This document shows, piece after piece, positions 35,006 through 44,961 of a DNA stretch of 64,000 bases. This stretch comes from Caballeronia sp. dw_276 (lineage in GTDB: Bacteria > Pseudomonadota > Gammaproteobacteria > Burkholderiales > Burkholderiaceae): assembly GCF_018449635.1 (NCBI RefSeq), contig NZ_JAAVUV010000007.1:124001-188000 (forward strand), given 5' to 3'. Below the pieces are notes generated by a model. It saw only the letters and a list, made by a program, of their open reading frames with translations, had not been told where the DNA came from and ran no database searches. The stretch's first letter is position 1, and each line of letters begins with the position of its first letter. Both the position numbers and the translations under genes were made by a program.

Positions 35006-36379
35006 TCAGTGCACAGCCTGCGCATTGTTCTCCAGCTTGCCGCGCGTCTCCGGAACAATGAACGCGCCGACCAGGAAGATCACGCTGATCACGCCCACGA
35101 AGATGGCGAGCGTCATCGGCAATTCGCCCGGATCCTTCGCGACCAGCGACACAGCCGTCGGCATCATTCCGCCAATAGCAAAGCCTATGTTCCACGACAA
35201 GCCTGTACCCGTTGCGCGGATCGCAGTTGGAAAGCGTTCGTTCAGGAAGATGAGGATAGGCGCATAGCCCGCGCTGCCGAGCGCGCTTAGTATCACGGCG
35301 TACAGGCCGATCATCGTGATGCTTTGCGCAGTGGGCAACAACAGGAACAGCGCGGGTAACGCGACCAGCCGTACGAGCCCGATCCAGATGAACGCGCTCT
35401 TGCGGCCAATGAACGTGCTCAGGTGTCCCGCCGCAACCGATGCCACCAATACCCCGACGCTCGCGATCATCAGGATGGCGGCCGCCGCGCCGTTAGGCAC
35501 GTGGCTCACCACCTTGAGGAAAGTCGGAAGATACCCCGACGTCAGGTAGTAGCCGCTGCCCCCGCCGATGGTGAGAAGCAGGTTCACAAAAAGTATGCCG
35601 CGATACTCACGTGAAAACAGTGTCTTGATCGGCGATCGAATCACTTCAACCGGCAATGATGGATCACGGTTTGCGGCCTTCGCTGCCTTCTCGGCTGCAA
35701 GCTTTTGCCACAGCGGCGATTCTTCGAGCGTGTTGAACACGAACAGGCCGAGTACCGAACTGATGATCCCGGTAAAGAACATACAGCGCCATCCCCAAAC
35801 ATCGAAGAGATCGCCTGGGAAGATCGCCGACATGGTCAGGAATACGATGGACGCCAGCAACGCGCCAAGCCCCGCACCGCCACCACCGATCAACCCCGAC
35901 ACCGCGCCACGATATTTGGGCGCGACCGATTCCGTGCCAATGGTATGCGTTGATGCAACCACGCCGCCCACGAACACGCCCTGCACGAGTCGCAGCAGAA
36001 GAAACAGGATCGGCGCGATCAGGCCGGCCTGCGCGACGGTAGGCAACACGCCAAAGAGCGCCGTCGATATCCCCACGCCGACGACCGCGAGAATCATCGC
36101 ACCCTTGCGTCCATGACGGTCCGCGTAAGAGCCGAACCACGCCGAACCGAGCGGCCTCATCAACAGCGTCACGGCAAACGACGCATACACTGCCGCGAGC
36201 GACAACATTGCGTGCTCGGACGGAAAGAACAGACGGCCGACCACCGGCGCGACATACAACAGCACGAACAGATCGAACAGATCGAGTGCCCAACCCAGGC
36301 ACGAGGCTACTACCGCACCCATGACCTGCCGCGAGTTAACCTCGGGCACGGCGGCGCTTTCCTGAGCTGCAACGGACAT
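35006..36379 (-). CDS. MFS acid:proton symporter, putative furoate/FDCA uptake
   Basis: 457 residues with 12 membrane helices, of the metabolite:H+ symporter type. Motifs: RPLGSAWFGSYADRHGRKGAM in the 2-3 loop and a second ...GHLSTFIGRKSAFIW loop. AAGGAG lies 8 bases before ATG 36379. It is the last gene of the hmf operon, 86 bases after the GMC oxidase gene. HMF-degrading strains carry MFS transporters in the same place; furoate or furandicarboxylate is the likely substrate. Confidence 0.88.
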   Translation of the reverse strand: MSVAAQESAAVPEVNSRQVMGAVVASCLGWALDLFDLFVLLYVAPVVGRLFFPSEHAMLSLAAVYASFAVTLLMRPLGSAWFGSYADRHGRKGAMILAVVGVGISTALFGVLPTVAQAGLIAPILFLLLRLVQGVFVGGVVASTHTIGTESVAPKYRGAVSGLIGGGGAGLGALLASIVFLTMSAIFPGDLFDVWGWRCMFFTGIISSVLGLFVFNTLEESPLWQKLAAEKAAKAANRDPSLPVEVIRSPIKTLFSREYRGILFVNLLLTIGGGSGYYLTSGYLPTFLKVVSHVPNGAAAAILMIASVGVLVASVAAGHLSTFIGRKSAFIWIGLVRLVALPALFLLLPTAQSITMIGLYAVILSALGSAGYAPILIFLNERFPTAIRATGTGLSWNIGFAIGGMMPTAVSLVAKDPGELPMTLAIFVGVISVIFLVGAFIVPETRGKLENNAQAVH

Positions 36380-36465
36380 TGTTATCTCCTTGAAGGTCGC
36401 GGCGCCGCCTTATGGAAGACGCCGTGTTTATGGCACGTGTTTGTTGTTCGTGCTCTTGTTGTCGT

Positions 36466-38202
36466 TTATGAAATCGTTGTATGCAGATAGATCGTCTTGT
36501 TACTTGCAACGCTGGGCGCCCGCTCGCGTAGCATGGTGTCGGCGATTTTTTCCGCAATCATGATGGTCGGAATATTCGTGTTGGCCGAAGGCAAGCGCGG
36601 CATCAGCGATGCATCGACAACACGCAGGCCGTGTGCGCCGTGAACGCGGCCTTGTGTATCGACGACGGCGCCAGGATCACTTGAAAGGCCCATACGGCAT
36701 GTTCCGCTCGCGTGCCACACGCCGAACACATTCGCGCGGATAAACGCGTTCAACGCGTTGTCATTGGCAAGCAATGAAGCCATGTCCTGGCCGCGCGTGA
36801 AGAAGCGTTCGATAAACATCCGGCGTACTGGGGTGGGTGTATCGAGCAGCGCACCAAGCAGTGACGTCAAGATCGCATTGCCCTTGCTCACGCGACTCAA
36901 TGCCTTGACGCGTGGCGAAAACGCAGCTGGAAAAAAGTCTCGCCGATCGTGGCCCAAGCCCGACGCTTCGACCACTTTCACGAGCATGCGAACACCGGCA
37001 GCGAGGCGCGCGGTATCGCGCTCATCGTCAAGCAGATTCAGGTCTACACGTGGAGCGATGGCAGAATCGGGGGAAACCAGTTGCACACGGCCGCGGGAAT
37101 ACGGCCGGTTGCACCACAAGAAAAACAAACCGAGGCGATTGCCGAGCGCATGCCATGCGGCACGCGTGGCACTCGACAGATACATATCCGAGACATCACA
37201 CCCGTCTACGCCCGACGTGAATCGCGCAGCCATCATGCTCGCGCGGCGGCGCGTGAGCGGCATGCGAAAGCGCGGTTCGAGGAAGTGGCAAAACGTCAGC
37301 GACGGATGGTCCTGAAGGTTCCTTCCAACGCCGGGCAAATCGATCGCACAACGAATGCCGAGGGCATCGAGGTCTTTCGAATCGCCGATGCCAGCACGCA
37401 ACAACATGGCGGGAGACTGCAAAGCGCCCGCCGCCACGATCACCTCACGGGCATCGAATCTGATTTTTTCGCCGTTCGATGCAACCGCGACCACGCCTTG
37501 AGCCGTAACACCATTCATCACGATGCGTTCAACGCGCAGGTTCGCGAATATCGAGAGGTTCGGCCGCTTGCGTGTGGTGGCGTCGAGGTAAGCCGTCGCC
37601 GTGGTTACGCGGCGGTCGTTGAAGTTAGAGAACGCACCGGGAAAGAAGCCGTCAACGAATTCCGCGTTCTGGTCATGCAGCGTTGCGAATCCATTGCTCT
37701 TCAAACCCTTCGCGAACGCGTGGCAAAACGGCGGCCACTCACCGGACATGATGCGGCGGATCGCAATGGGGCCGTCCTTGCCGTGCAGCGGGTCGTCGGG
37801 AAAATTTGCGTCGCGTTCCAGCTTGCGAAAGTATGGCAACACATCGTCCCACGACCAACCCGTGGCACCGCTTGCGGCCCACTCATCAAAGTCGCGCGGC
37901 AGACCACGATTTGCCGATTGCACGTTGATGCTCGAGCCGCCGCCCATCACACGGCCTTGCTCGTAGATACGTTCAGCGGCCTGCCTTGTCGCCCGTGCTT
38001 TCAATCCTGGCCAGATATAGGTATCGCCGCAAAACACGGGCATGGGATAGCTGTCGAGGATGGCTTCGGGCACGTTGTCCGGCGGCGTATCCGCGCCTGC
38101 TTCGATCAACGCGACGCGTAGCGACGGCACGGCCGAAAGCCGATGCGCCAACACGCATCCCGCCGATCCGCCGCCCACGATCACGTAGTCGAACGCCTCC
38201 AT
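36466..38202 (-). CDS. hmfH: GMC-family HMF/furfural oxidoreductase HmfH
   Basis: 578 residues, FAD-dependent glucose-methanol-choline oxidoreductase. FAD-binding start YVIVGGGSAGCVLAHRL, second GMC motif GALQSPAMLLRAGIG, and active-site His in VWHASGTCRMG. Length and context match HmfH, which oxidises 5-hydroxymethylfurfural stepwise to furandicarboxylic acid. Alone it could be called a choline dehydrogenase-like protein; the operon with HmfABCDE and HmfFG makes HmfH the better name. Confidence 0.82.
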   Translation of the reverse strand: MEAFDYVIVGGGSAGCVLAHRLSAVPSLRVALIEAGADTPPDNVPEAILDSYPMPVFCGDTYIWPGLKARATRQAAERIYEQGRVMGGGSSINVQSANRGLPRDFDEWAASGATGWSWDDVLPYFRKLERDANFPDDPLHGKDGPIAIRRIMSGEWPPFCHAFAKGLKSNGFATLHDQNAEFVDGFFPGAFSNFNDRRVTTATAYLDATTRKRPNLSIFANLRVERIVMNGVTAQGVVAVASNGEKIRFDAREVIVAAGALQSPAMLLRAGIGDSKDLDALGIRCAIDLPGVGRNLQDHPSLTFCHFLEPRFRMPLTRRRASMMAARFTSGVDGCDVSDMYLSSATRAAWHALGNRLGLFFLWCNRPYSRGRVQLVSPDSAIAPRVDLNLLDDERDTARLAAGVRMLVKVVEASGLGHDRRDFFPAAFSPRVKALSRVSKGNAILTSLLGALLDTPTPVRRMFIERFFTRGQDMASLLANDNALNAFIRANVFGVWHASGTCRMGLSSDPGAVVDTQGRVHGAHGLRVVDASLMPRLPSANTNIPTIMIAEKIADTMLRERAPSVASNKTIYLHTTIS

Positions 38203-38227
38203 GCCATGACTCCCCTATCGTTTGGAT

Positions 38228-39034
38228 TCAGCTGCCGCGAAATACCGGTTTGCGTTTGCCGTGAAATGCTTCGACGCCTTCGCGGAAATCATCCGATGTA
38301 CGCAGCCGGCTATAGCTATGCCCTTCAAGTTCGATGGCAATAGACAACGGTGCATCTTCGGTGTCGTTGAGCAGCTTCTTCGCCGTGCGCTGCGCCAAAG
38401 GCGAAAACGCGCGCAGTTCATCAACCAGGGAATCGGTCGCGGCTTCGAGCTGCGCGTCGGCCACACATTCCACTGCAATGCCCCATTCATAAGCCTGCTT
38501 GCCCGGAATGCGGCGCGAGCGCATCACGATGTCCTTGGTCCTGCCCACGCCCACCATTTGCTGCAAGCGAGCCGAGCCGCCCGAGCCCGGGATTTGGCCG
38601 AGCTTCTGTTCAGGCAGCGCGTAGAATGTGGTGTCGGTCGCAATACGAAAGTCGCACGCAAGCGACAACTCGAAGCCCACGCCAAAACAAAAGCCGCGGT
38701 TCGCCGCGATCACCGGCTTGGAACAGCGTGCGGGGGCCGCAATGTTCCAAGCGAGTTTCGAAACATGTTCCGGCGATGCCTCAAGAAAGCCCTTGATGTC
38801 GCCGCCGCTGGAAAAATGCTCGCCGTTCGCGCGCACGACGATCACGCGAACGCGGTCGTCTTCATCGAGCGCTTCGAAGGCCGCGCGCAACTGGTCACGC
38901 GCGTGCATGGAGATAACGTTCAACGGTGGTCGATGCAAGATGATGTCGGCGCGCTCGCGTTGTGCATCGACTTCAATCGAGAAGCCGTCCAGATCCTGCA
39001 GCAGCGTCTGGCCACGATGGGTCAGTTCGGTCAT
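38228..39034 (-). CDS. hmfE: Enoyl-CoA hydratase/isomerase HmfE
   Basis: 268 residues of the crotonase fold, with oxyanion-hole segments SSGGDIKGFL and NRGFCFGVGFELSLACDF. In the furoate pathway this family member acts after furoyl-CoA hydroxylation, on ring opening toward 2-oxoglutaryl-CoA. The exact step is not certain to me. It lies 3 bases after hmfD and 25 before hmfH, clearly cotranscribed. Confidence 0.82.
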   Translation of the reverse strand: MTELTHRGQTLLQDLDGFSIEVDAQRERADIILHRPPLNVISMHARDQLRAAFEALDEDDRVRVIVVRANGEHFSSGGDIKGFLEASPEHVSKLAWNIAAPARCSKPVIAANRGFCFGVGFELSLACDFRIATDTTFYALPEQKLGQIPGSGGSARLQQMVGVGRTKDIVMRSRRIPGKQAYEWGIAVECVADAQLEAATDSLVDELRAFSPLAQRTAKKLLNDTEDAPLSIAIELEGHSYSRLRTSDDFREGVEAFHGKRKPVFRGS

Positions 39035-39037
39035 TGC

Positions 39038-40588
39038 CTACTCCTTCGTTGTTTCTATGGGGTTGATCGAGGTATCGACGTCGTATTCACCGGCCGAAAG
39101 CTTGCGGCGCAGGATCTTGCCGACGGGAGATTTTGGAATGTCGTCGACGAAAACATAGTCACGCGGCCGCTTGAAATTCACGAGGTCAGACTCGCGGCAC
39201 CAAGCGTCGAGGATCGCGGAATCAACGAAATCGCGGCGCTTGATGAAGGCCACCACGCGCTGGCCCCAGCGCTCGTCCTTGACGCCGGCGACCGCAACTT
39301 CATCCACGGCAGGATGCAAAGACAAGACAGATTCGATGTCCACCGGCGAGATGTTTTCGCCGCCGCTGATGATCATGTCGTCAACGCGGCCGCTCACGAA
39401 GAGGTCGCCGTCCTTATCGAAGAAACCGGTGTCGCCGGTGAAGTACCAGCCGTCGCGCAAGGATTTCGCATTCGCGTCCGGGCGGTTCCAGTAGCCCTCG
39501 AAGGCTTCGTCGCCAAGCAGGTCCGCGATGATCTGACCTTCCTCGTTCACCGCTGCAAAGTCCGTTGGCGTGGAGGCATCGAGCTTGACCACACGCAGCC
39601 GCGTATTGATTCCGGCGCGCCCCGCACTGCCCGGTTTGCGCATCGCGTCTTGATCGATGCTGAATGTGTACACCTCGGACGAACCGTAGTGGTTCACGAA
39701 AAGCTCTGGTTTGAATGCGGCGGAGAGACGCTTCAACAAGCCGTCACTCATCGGGGCGCCGGCAAAACCCAGCTTCGTGACCGAGCGTGTTGTTGCGTCT
39801 GCAAAACCCGGAGCTGCGAGCAGATCGTGATAGAGCGTCGGCACGAGATACAGGCACGTCAGTCTGAATTCATTGATCGATGCAAGCGCCTGTGCCGCGT
39901 TCCAGCGGCGCACGCAAACGAACAGCCCGTCAACAAGCGCCATGGCGAGCAATGAACGCACGCCCATGGTGTGATAGAGCGGCATGACGCCGAGCGTGCG
40001 CTCGTTGTATCGATACAGGTTTTGCGCAACGTGTGCGAGCGCTGCGGCACGCTCGTGACGATGACGTCGCGGCACGCCCTTTGCCTTGCCGGTTGTGCCC
40101 GACGTATAGAGGATCAGCGAGACATCGTCAGCGGTGGCTTCGGTCGTGGTGTTCGCAGTGTACGCGTCCAGGAGCGTTGTGAACGAAAGCGTGCCGCGTG
40201 CGTCGTCCAGTGCAATGCATGGGATCTTCTGCGCGGCTTCACTGCCTTCGACGGCGTCTGCGGAAACGGGTTCGAACACGATTGCCTTCGCACCGGAATC
40301 GGTTACGCAATAGTCGAGTTCGTCCGGCTTCGCGCGCCAGTTCAACGGCGTCATGACGATGCCTGAAAACTGGCAAGCCCAATGCAGCGTCGCCATTTCC
40401 CAGCGGTTTTGCAGCACCACGAGCAGGCGATCGCCGGGCTGAACGCCCACATCGCGCAATCCGGCAGCAACGCGGAGAATGATTTCGTACCACTGCGCAT
40501 AGGTCAGCCGTACGTCGCCATCCACGAGTGCAAGCGTGTCCGGGCTTCGCTCGACGCTCTGCAAAAAGGTTCGGCCGAGATCAAGCAT
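39038..40588 (-). CDS. hmfD: Furoyl-CoA synthetase HmfD (AMP-forming acyl-CoA ligase)
   Basis: 516 residues of the ANL superfamily. AMP-binding motif ILYTSGTTGKAKGVP, YGSSEVYTF, GYWNRPDANAKSLRDGWYFTGD, hinge GRVDDMIISGGENISP and the catalytic C-terminal Lys in PKSPVGKILRR. AAGGAG 8 bases before ATG 40588 rejects the longer frame to 40738. It activates 2-furoate to furoyl-CoA using ATP. The gene overlaps the end of hmfC by 8 bases. Confidence 0.86.
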   Translation of the reverse strand: MLDLGRTFLQSVERSPDTLALVDGDVRLTYAQWYEIILRVAAGLRDVGVQPGDRLLVVLQNRWEMATLHWACQFSGIVMTPLNWRAKPDELDYCVTDSGAKAIVFEPVSADAVEGSEAAQKIPCIALDDARGTLSFTTLLDAYTANTTTEATADDVSLILYTSGTTGKAKGVPRRHRHERAAALAHVAQNLYRYNERTLGVMPLYHTMGVRSLLAMALVDGLFVCVRRWNAAQALASINEFRLTCLYLVPTLYHDLLAAPGFADATTRSVTKLGFAGAPMSDGLLKRLSAAFKPELFVNHYGSSEVYTFSIDQDAMRKPGSAGRAGINTRLRVVKLDASTPTDFAAVNEEGQIIADLLGDEAFEGYWNRPDANAKSLRDGWYFTGDTGFFDKDGDLFVSGRVDDMIISGGENISPVDIESVLSLHPAVDEVAVAGVKDERWGQRVVAFIKRRDFVDSAILDAWCRESDLVNFKRPRDYVFVDDIPKSPVGKILRRKLSAGEYDVDTSINPIETTKE

Positions 40589-41105
40589 GTTCCGGCTCCT
40601 TTCTATTTCGACTGGCGGCAACGTCGAGGACGGCGGCAACAATGGGCGTATAGCCCGTACATCGGCATAGATGGCCGGAAAGCATTTCGCGTACATCAGT
40701 CTCAGTGGGTTCCGGCACGCGTTTGAGATAGTCCGCACACGACATCAAGATGCCCGCCGTGCAAAAACCGCACTGCAATGCGTGATGGCGCTGAAAAGCT
40801 TGCTGTAAGTCCCCAAGCGTCTGGTCCGGCGCGAGACCTTCGACGGTATCCACGCGGCGGCCTTCGACTTGCACCGCAAGCATCAGACATGACCGCGCCG
40901 CGATGCCATCCACATGCACGGTGCATGCGCCGCATACGCCGTGCTCGCAGCCCACGTGCGTTCCAGTTGCGCCCAGCTCGTGCCGCACGAAGTCCGACAG
41001 CAGGTCGCGCGATTCGCAATACCCGGTGCGTTCGCGTCCGTTGAGCGTCAGCATGATCTTCCGGCGTTCGCCGCGATCCAGCTTGATTGATGATGTGTTG
41101 CTCAC
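40581..41105 (-). CDS. hmfC: Furoyl-CoA dehydrogenase 2Fe-2S subunit HmfC
   Basis: 174 residues, xanthine oxidase-family small subunit. First cluster CEHGVCGACTVHVDG with a later Cys (AARSC); second cluster CGFCTAG and CRCTGY. GTG 41105 is chosen: GGAGG lies just upstream and the GTGA overlaps the stop of hmfB by 4 bases, as for the other pairs in this operon; the ATG at 41129 lies inside hmfB. It passes electrons from the Mo site to FAD. Confidence 0.9.
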   Translation of the reverse strand: MSNTSSIKLDRGERRKIMLTLNGRERTGYCESRDLLSDFVRHELGATGTHVGCEHGVCGACTVHVDGIAARSCLMLAVQVEGRRVDTVEGLAPDQTLGDLQQAFQRHHALQCGFCTAGILMSCADYLKRVPEPTETDVREMLSGHLCRCTGYTPIVAAVLDVAASRNRKEPEHA

Positions 41106-41917
41106 TTCGCCTCCTCGATTACGCGCCATCCAAGTTGCCGCACAAGATGGCGTCTATACGTAGCGCTGACATGGGCGTCGTCCTGCGCATTCAACTTCCA
41201 GCTCAGGTCATTCAGCGCGCCGCGCAAGTCATCGCCTTTCAGATGCGGCCAGTGTTCGACCACGGGTCTGTCCGCAACACCGCCAACCGCTATGCAGATG
41301 GATGTATCGGTGACGATCGCAGCGCACGCTACCATCGCGAAATCGCCATGCCGTGCAGAGAATTCCGTGAAGCCGTATCGTTCGCCTGCCTTTTTCAGCG
41401 GGAAACGGACGGCTTCGATGAGTTCGTCGGGTTCGCGCGCCGTCATCAACATGCCTTGAAAGAAGTCGTCTGCTTTCAGCGTGCGTTTGCGTTTTTTCGA
41501 TCGCAGCATCACGTCGCCGCCAAGCAGCGAGAGCACGAGCGGCAACTCCGCGCTTGGATCGGCGTGGGCGATCGAACCGCAAACCGTGCCGCGATTGCGG
41601 ATCTGGAAGTGGGAGATATTCGGAAAGGCGAGCGCGAGCAGCGGCACTTCATCGCGTAACGATGCGCGCCATTCCACGCTGCCTTGCGTCGCCGCCGCGC
41701 CGACGACCAGATGGTCCCTTTCGATACGCACCGCTTCCAGATCGGCCGTGCGCGAGATATCGATCAACACACGCGGCTGCGCAAGTCGCATGTTGAGCAC
41801 GGCCATCAACGACTGGCCGCCAGCCAGGATGCGCGCGTCTTCGCCGGAATGCGCGAGGGCATCGAGCGCTTCATGTGCAGTCGCAGCGCGCAGATAATCG
41901 AATGGTGCAGGTTTCAT
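41102..41917 (-). CDS. hmfB: Furoyl-CoA dehydrogenase FAD subunit HmfB
   Basis: 271 residues of the CoxM type. FAD-binding motifs LAGGQSLMAVLNMRLAQP and GTVCGSIAHADPSAELP. AGGAGG five bases before ATG 41917, which overlaps the hmfA stop by 4 bases (ATGA). Partner of the Mo and iron-sulfur subunits. Confidence 0.9.
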   Translation of the reverse strand: MKPAPFDYLRAATAHEALDALAHSGEDARILAGGQSLMAVLNMRLAQPRVLIDISRTADLEAVRIERDHLVVGAAATQGSVEWRASLRDEVPLLALAFPNISHFQIRNRGTVCGSIAHADPSAELPLVLSLLGGDVMLRSKKRKRTLKADDFFQGMLMTAREPDELIEAVRFPLKKAGERYGFTEFSARHGDFAMVACAAIVTDTSICIAVGGVADRPVVEHWPHLKGDDLRGALNDLSWKLNAQDDAHVSATYRRHLVRQLGWRVIEEAK

Positions 41918-44900
41918 GAGCGCCTCCTGAAACGGCCGAGGAGGCGTCCAAGCCACGAGCCGCTATTGGCCTTTACAGGTTTCCCCGCAGCCTGCCGCCC
42001 CAGCGATTCGAACAGTTGCCGCAACACGACCTTCGCCGCGCCTTCGAGCATCCGGCCGCCGACCGCCGCGACCTTTCCCGAGACTTGCGCCTCGTAGTCG
42101 TAGGTCAGCCGCGCGCCTGTATCGATAGGCGTTAGCTCCACAAGGCCATTACCCCGTGCACTGCCAAGCGATGACATCCCCGCGCCGGCGAGCCGCAAAC
42201 GATGCGGTGGATCGAGATCGGACAGTCCGATCTCTGCTTCAAAGCGCGCCTTGATCATGCCGACGCCAACAGTCACATCCGCACGATATGTGTTCTCGCC
42301 CTTGGCTTCGAGCGCGTGGCACCCCGGGATCACCTTGGCGAGCGCCGTCGGGTCGAGCAGCACCGCGAAGATGGCCTCGGGCGTTGCCGGCAGATCCACG
42401 CTGCCCTGCGCGGTCAGCGCCTTGGCGCCGGGCAATGCCGGCTTCTTTTGCTGCGCTTCGCGGAACTCGGGCCGCGATGGTTCCGGATCATCGATACCAA
42501 TCAGCCCCATCACCTTCGACGGCGTCAGCGGCAAGCGAATGTCATCGACACCAAGTGCGTCCGCAACCGCATTCGCCACGCACGGGGGCGTGCTCATGTT
42601 GTTGCCTTCGCCCAACCCCTTCGCGCCAAGCGGCGTGAATGGCGACGGCGTTTCCAGATGAACGATGATCGGATCGGGCACTTCGCAGGTGGTCGGCATC
42701 AAGTAGTCGGCCAACGTTCCCGACTGAAAACTGCCGTCCGAACCGTAGCGAAACTCTTCCATCAACGCCGCGCCGAGTCCTTGCGCAAACGCGCCGCGAA
42801 TCTGACCGTCGGCGAGTGCGGGATTTAGCAACGTGCCGGCATCGTGCGTGGTTACATAACGGTCGATACGCACCCGCCCCGTTGCGCGATCCACCTCCAC
42901 GCCACACATATCGAACGCAAAACCATAGGCCGCCGATGTATTGATGCGATCCTGTTCGTCCGGCGCATCCATGTTCGGCGGGGTCCAGAACACCGTCTCG
43001 CGCAAGCCCGGCTCTTCGCCTGCAGGCAGCAACGCGGGCGCCCAGTGAGGCGCATTGCTCGCCACGCGACCAAAGGGCATGGCATGGTCTTCATCGCCAT
43101 CTCGATAGATTCGTCCGCCTTCGAAACGGATATCCTCGGGCTTGCATTTCAGTTGCGACGAGACAATGCGCGCGAGCTTGTCCCGTACCTTGACGGCCGC
43201 GAGATGCACCGTGCCCGCGACCGCGCCGGCGAAGCGGCTCGAATAGTTTCCGGCCGCGACCGACCACGCGTCCTTGTGGGTATCGAACTCCACGTTCACC
43301 ACGATTTCATGCGGCGACAGACCAAGCGCGTCGGCCACTACTTGCGCGCACACCGTCATATGTCCCTGCCCCGCCGGCGTGGATGCGATTGTCACGACCA
43401 CGCCGCCCAGCAAGTCCACGCTGACCGTTGCGCTCGCAATCGCGCCGCTTTTCGGACCGGCTTTCTTACGTGCGTCGACGGGCATCACGGTCGTGATGTA
43501 ACCCATGTTCGATACCGAAGGCTCGACGATCGCAGCGAAGCCGATTCCGTACAAACGTCCTTCGCTGCGCGCGGTATCGCGGCGCGTCTTCAGTTCTTCG
43601 TAGCCGCCTTCGGCAATCGAACGTCTCAATGCTTCCTGATAGTTGCCCGAATCGAGCAACGCACCCGCCGCCGCGCGATACGGGAATGCATCGGCGGGAA
43701 CGAAATTGCGGCGATACACATCGAGCAGGTCGAGATTCAACTCGATCGCGATGCGTTGCATCAACCGCTCGAGCGCAAAGTAAACCTGCGGCCCGCCAAA
43801 GCCACGTACAAGGCCCGTAGGCGTCTTGTTTGTCAACACAACCCGGTTGCGCACGAGCAGGTTCGGAATGTCATAGGCACCTGTCAAGCAGCCGTGCATC
43901 CGATAGAACGTGGCAGGTTCCGGCGCGCGCAGGTAACCGCCGCAGTCCTCAACCTGATCGTAGTTCAGCGCGGTGATCCGGCCATCGTTTTCGACCGCGG
44001 CTTCGAGCGTCGTAAAGCGTGCGGTGGCCGATGTCGCCGCGCTCAGATGTTCGAGCCGGTCCTCGACATACTTCACCGGCGCGTTCGCCTTGCGCGATGC
44101 GAGGCACATCAGCACCACATACGGAAACACGGCCTGCTTGACGCCGAAGCTGCCGCCCGAATCGCGCGGCGCTTTATGGCGAAGCCGGTTTGCCGGCACG
44201 TTCAGCGCGAGCGCCATGACGGCATGCAGCGAGAACGGGCCCATGAAATTCGACGTGACGTCGTAGCCTTCATCGCCGGAAAGATACTCGGCAATCACTA
44301 AGCCGCATTCGATCGGCGCACACGTGTTGCGCGGATAATGCGCGTCGATCTTCACGCGATGCGGCGCGTTATTGAAGGCAGTTTCGGGCTCGCCATAACG
44401 GAAACTGCGGTCGCTGATCACGTTGGTTTCTACGCTCGGATGCAGCACGCACGCATCGTCCTTCAATGCACCTTCAATGGATGTCACCGGATCAAGCGTC
44501 CGATATTCCACCTTTATCAGATCGAGCGCATCTTCGGCGAGCGCCCGCGATTCGGCCATCACGACCGCCACCGGTTCACCCACATAACGCACACGGTCCA
44601 TCGCGAGCGACCATTGCTCCATCTTTGATTTGACGCCGACCACGAACGGTCGCGACCACGCTCGAAGGTCGTCGCGCGTCAACACTGCGCGCACGCCTTC
44701 AGCACTCACCGCGTTGCTCGTGTCAAGCGAAACCAGTTCGGCATGCGCGTGCGGGGAGCGAAGAACCGCCGCGTGCAACGTACCGGGCTTGGTGCCTATG
44801 TCGTCGCCATAACGGCCACGGCCTGTGAGGATTGCGGGATCTTCGAAACGTTCGACTGACTGCCCGACATGGCGCTTCGGCCGCGTGTCATGCGCTCCCT

Positions 44901-44961
44901 CCACGACGTCCGACGCGTGCGCGTTGATTGCAGCAATGCCAGCCTGTTCACGCTGATTCAT
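41914..44961 (-). CDS. hmfA: Furoyl-CoA dehydrogenase Mo subunit HmfA fused to a CoxG-like domain
   Basis: 1015 residues. Residues about 30-800 are a xanthine oxidase-family molybdopterin subunit: QSVERFEDPAILTGRGRY, GGSFGVK, GLVRGFGGPQ and GAKGLGEG with the active-site Glu. It binds molybdopterin-cytosine dinucleotide in relatives and hydroxylates furoyl-CoA at C5. Residues about 845-990 are a separate SRPBCC/CoxG domain (GSVDLPATPEAIFAVLLDPTALAKVIPGC), ending in a basic amphipathic tail (WLGRLLGRFRRRS). CoxG anchors CO dehydrogenase to the membrane, so the fused domain may tether or help mature the enzyme (inference). ATG overlaps hmfG's stop by 4 bases. Confidence 0.88.
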   Translation of the reverse strand: MNQREQAGIAAINAHASDVVEGAHDTRPKRHVGQSVERFEDPAILTGRGRYGDDIGTKPGTLHAAVLRSPHAHAELVSLDTSNAVSAEGVRAVLTRDDLRAWSRPFVVGVKSKMEQWSLAMDRVRYVGEPVAVVMAESRALAEDALDLIKVEYRTLDPVTSIEGALKDDACVLHPSVETNVISDRSFRYGEPETAFNNAPHRVKIDAHYPRNTCAPIECGLVIAEYLSGDEGYDVTSNFMGPFSLHAVMALALNVPANRLRHKAPRDSGGSFGVKQAVFPYVVLMCLASRKANAPVKYVEDRLEHLSAATSATARFTTLEAAVENDGRITALNYDQVEDCGGYLRAPEPATFYRMHGCLTGAYDIPNLLVRNRVVLTNKTPTGLVRGFGGPQVYFALERLMQRIAIELNLDLLDVYRRNFVPADAFPYRAAAGALLDSGNYQEALRRSIAEGGYEELKTRRDTARSEGRLYGIGFAAIVEPSVSNMGYITTVMPVDARKKAGPKSGAIASATVSVDLLGGVVVTIASTPAGQGHMTVCAQVVADALGLSPHEIVVNVEFDTHKDAWSVAAGNYSSRFAGAVAGTVHLAAVKVRDKLARIVSSQLKCKPEDIRFEGGRIYRDGDEDHAMPFGRVASNAPHWAPALLPAGEEPGLRETVFWTPPNMDAPDEQDRINTSAAYGFAFDMCGVEVDRATGRVRIDRYVTTHDAGTLLNPALADGQIRGAFAQGLGAALMEEFRYGSDGSFQSGTLADYLMPTTCEVPDPIIVHLETPSPFTPLGAKGLGEGNNMSTPPCVANAVADALGVDDIRLPLTPSKVMGLIGIDDPEPSRPEFREAQQKKPALPGAKALTAQGSVDLPATPEAIFAVLLDPTALAKVIPGCHALEAKGENTYRADVTVGVGMIKARFEAEIGLSDLDPPHRLRLAGAGMSSLGSARGNGLVELTPIDTGARLTYDYEAQVSGKVAAVGGRMLEGAAKVVLRQLFESLGRQAAGKPVKANSGSWLGRLLGRFRRRS

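Noticed and set aside
38222..39955. Plus-strand frame of 577 residues opposite hmfE/hmfD
   Set aside because: It spans two real genes on the other strand and shows no motif; antisense shadow.
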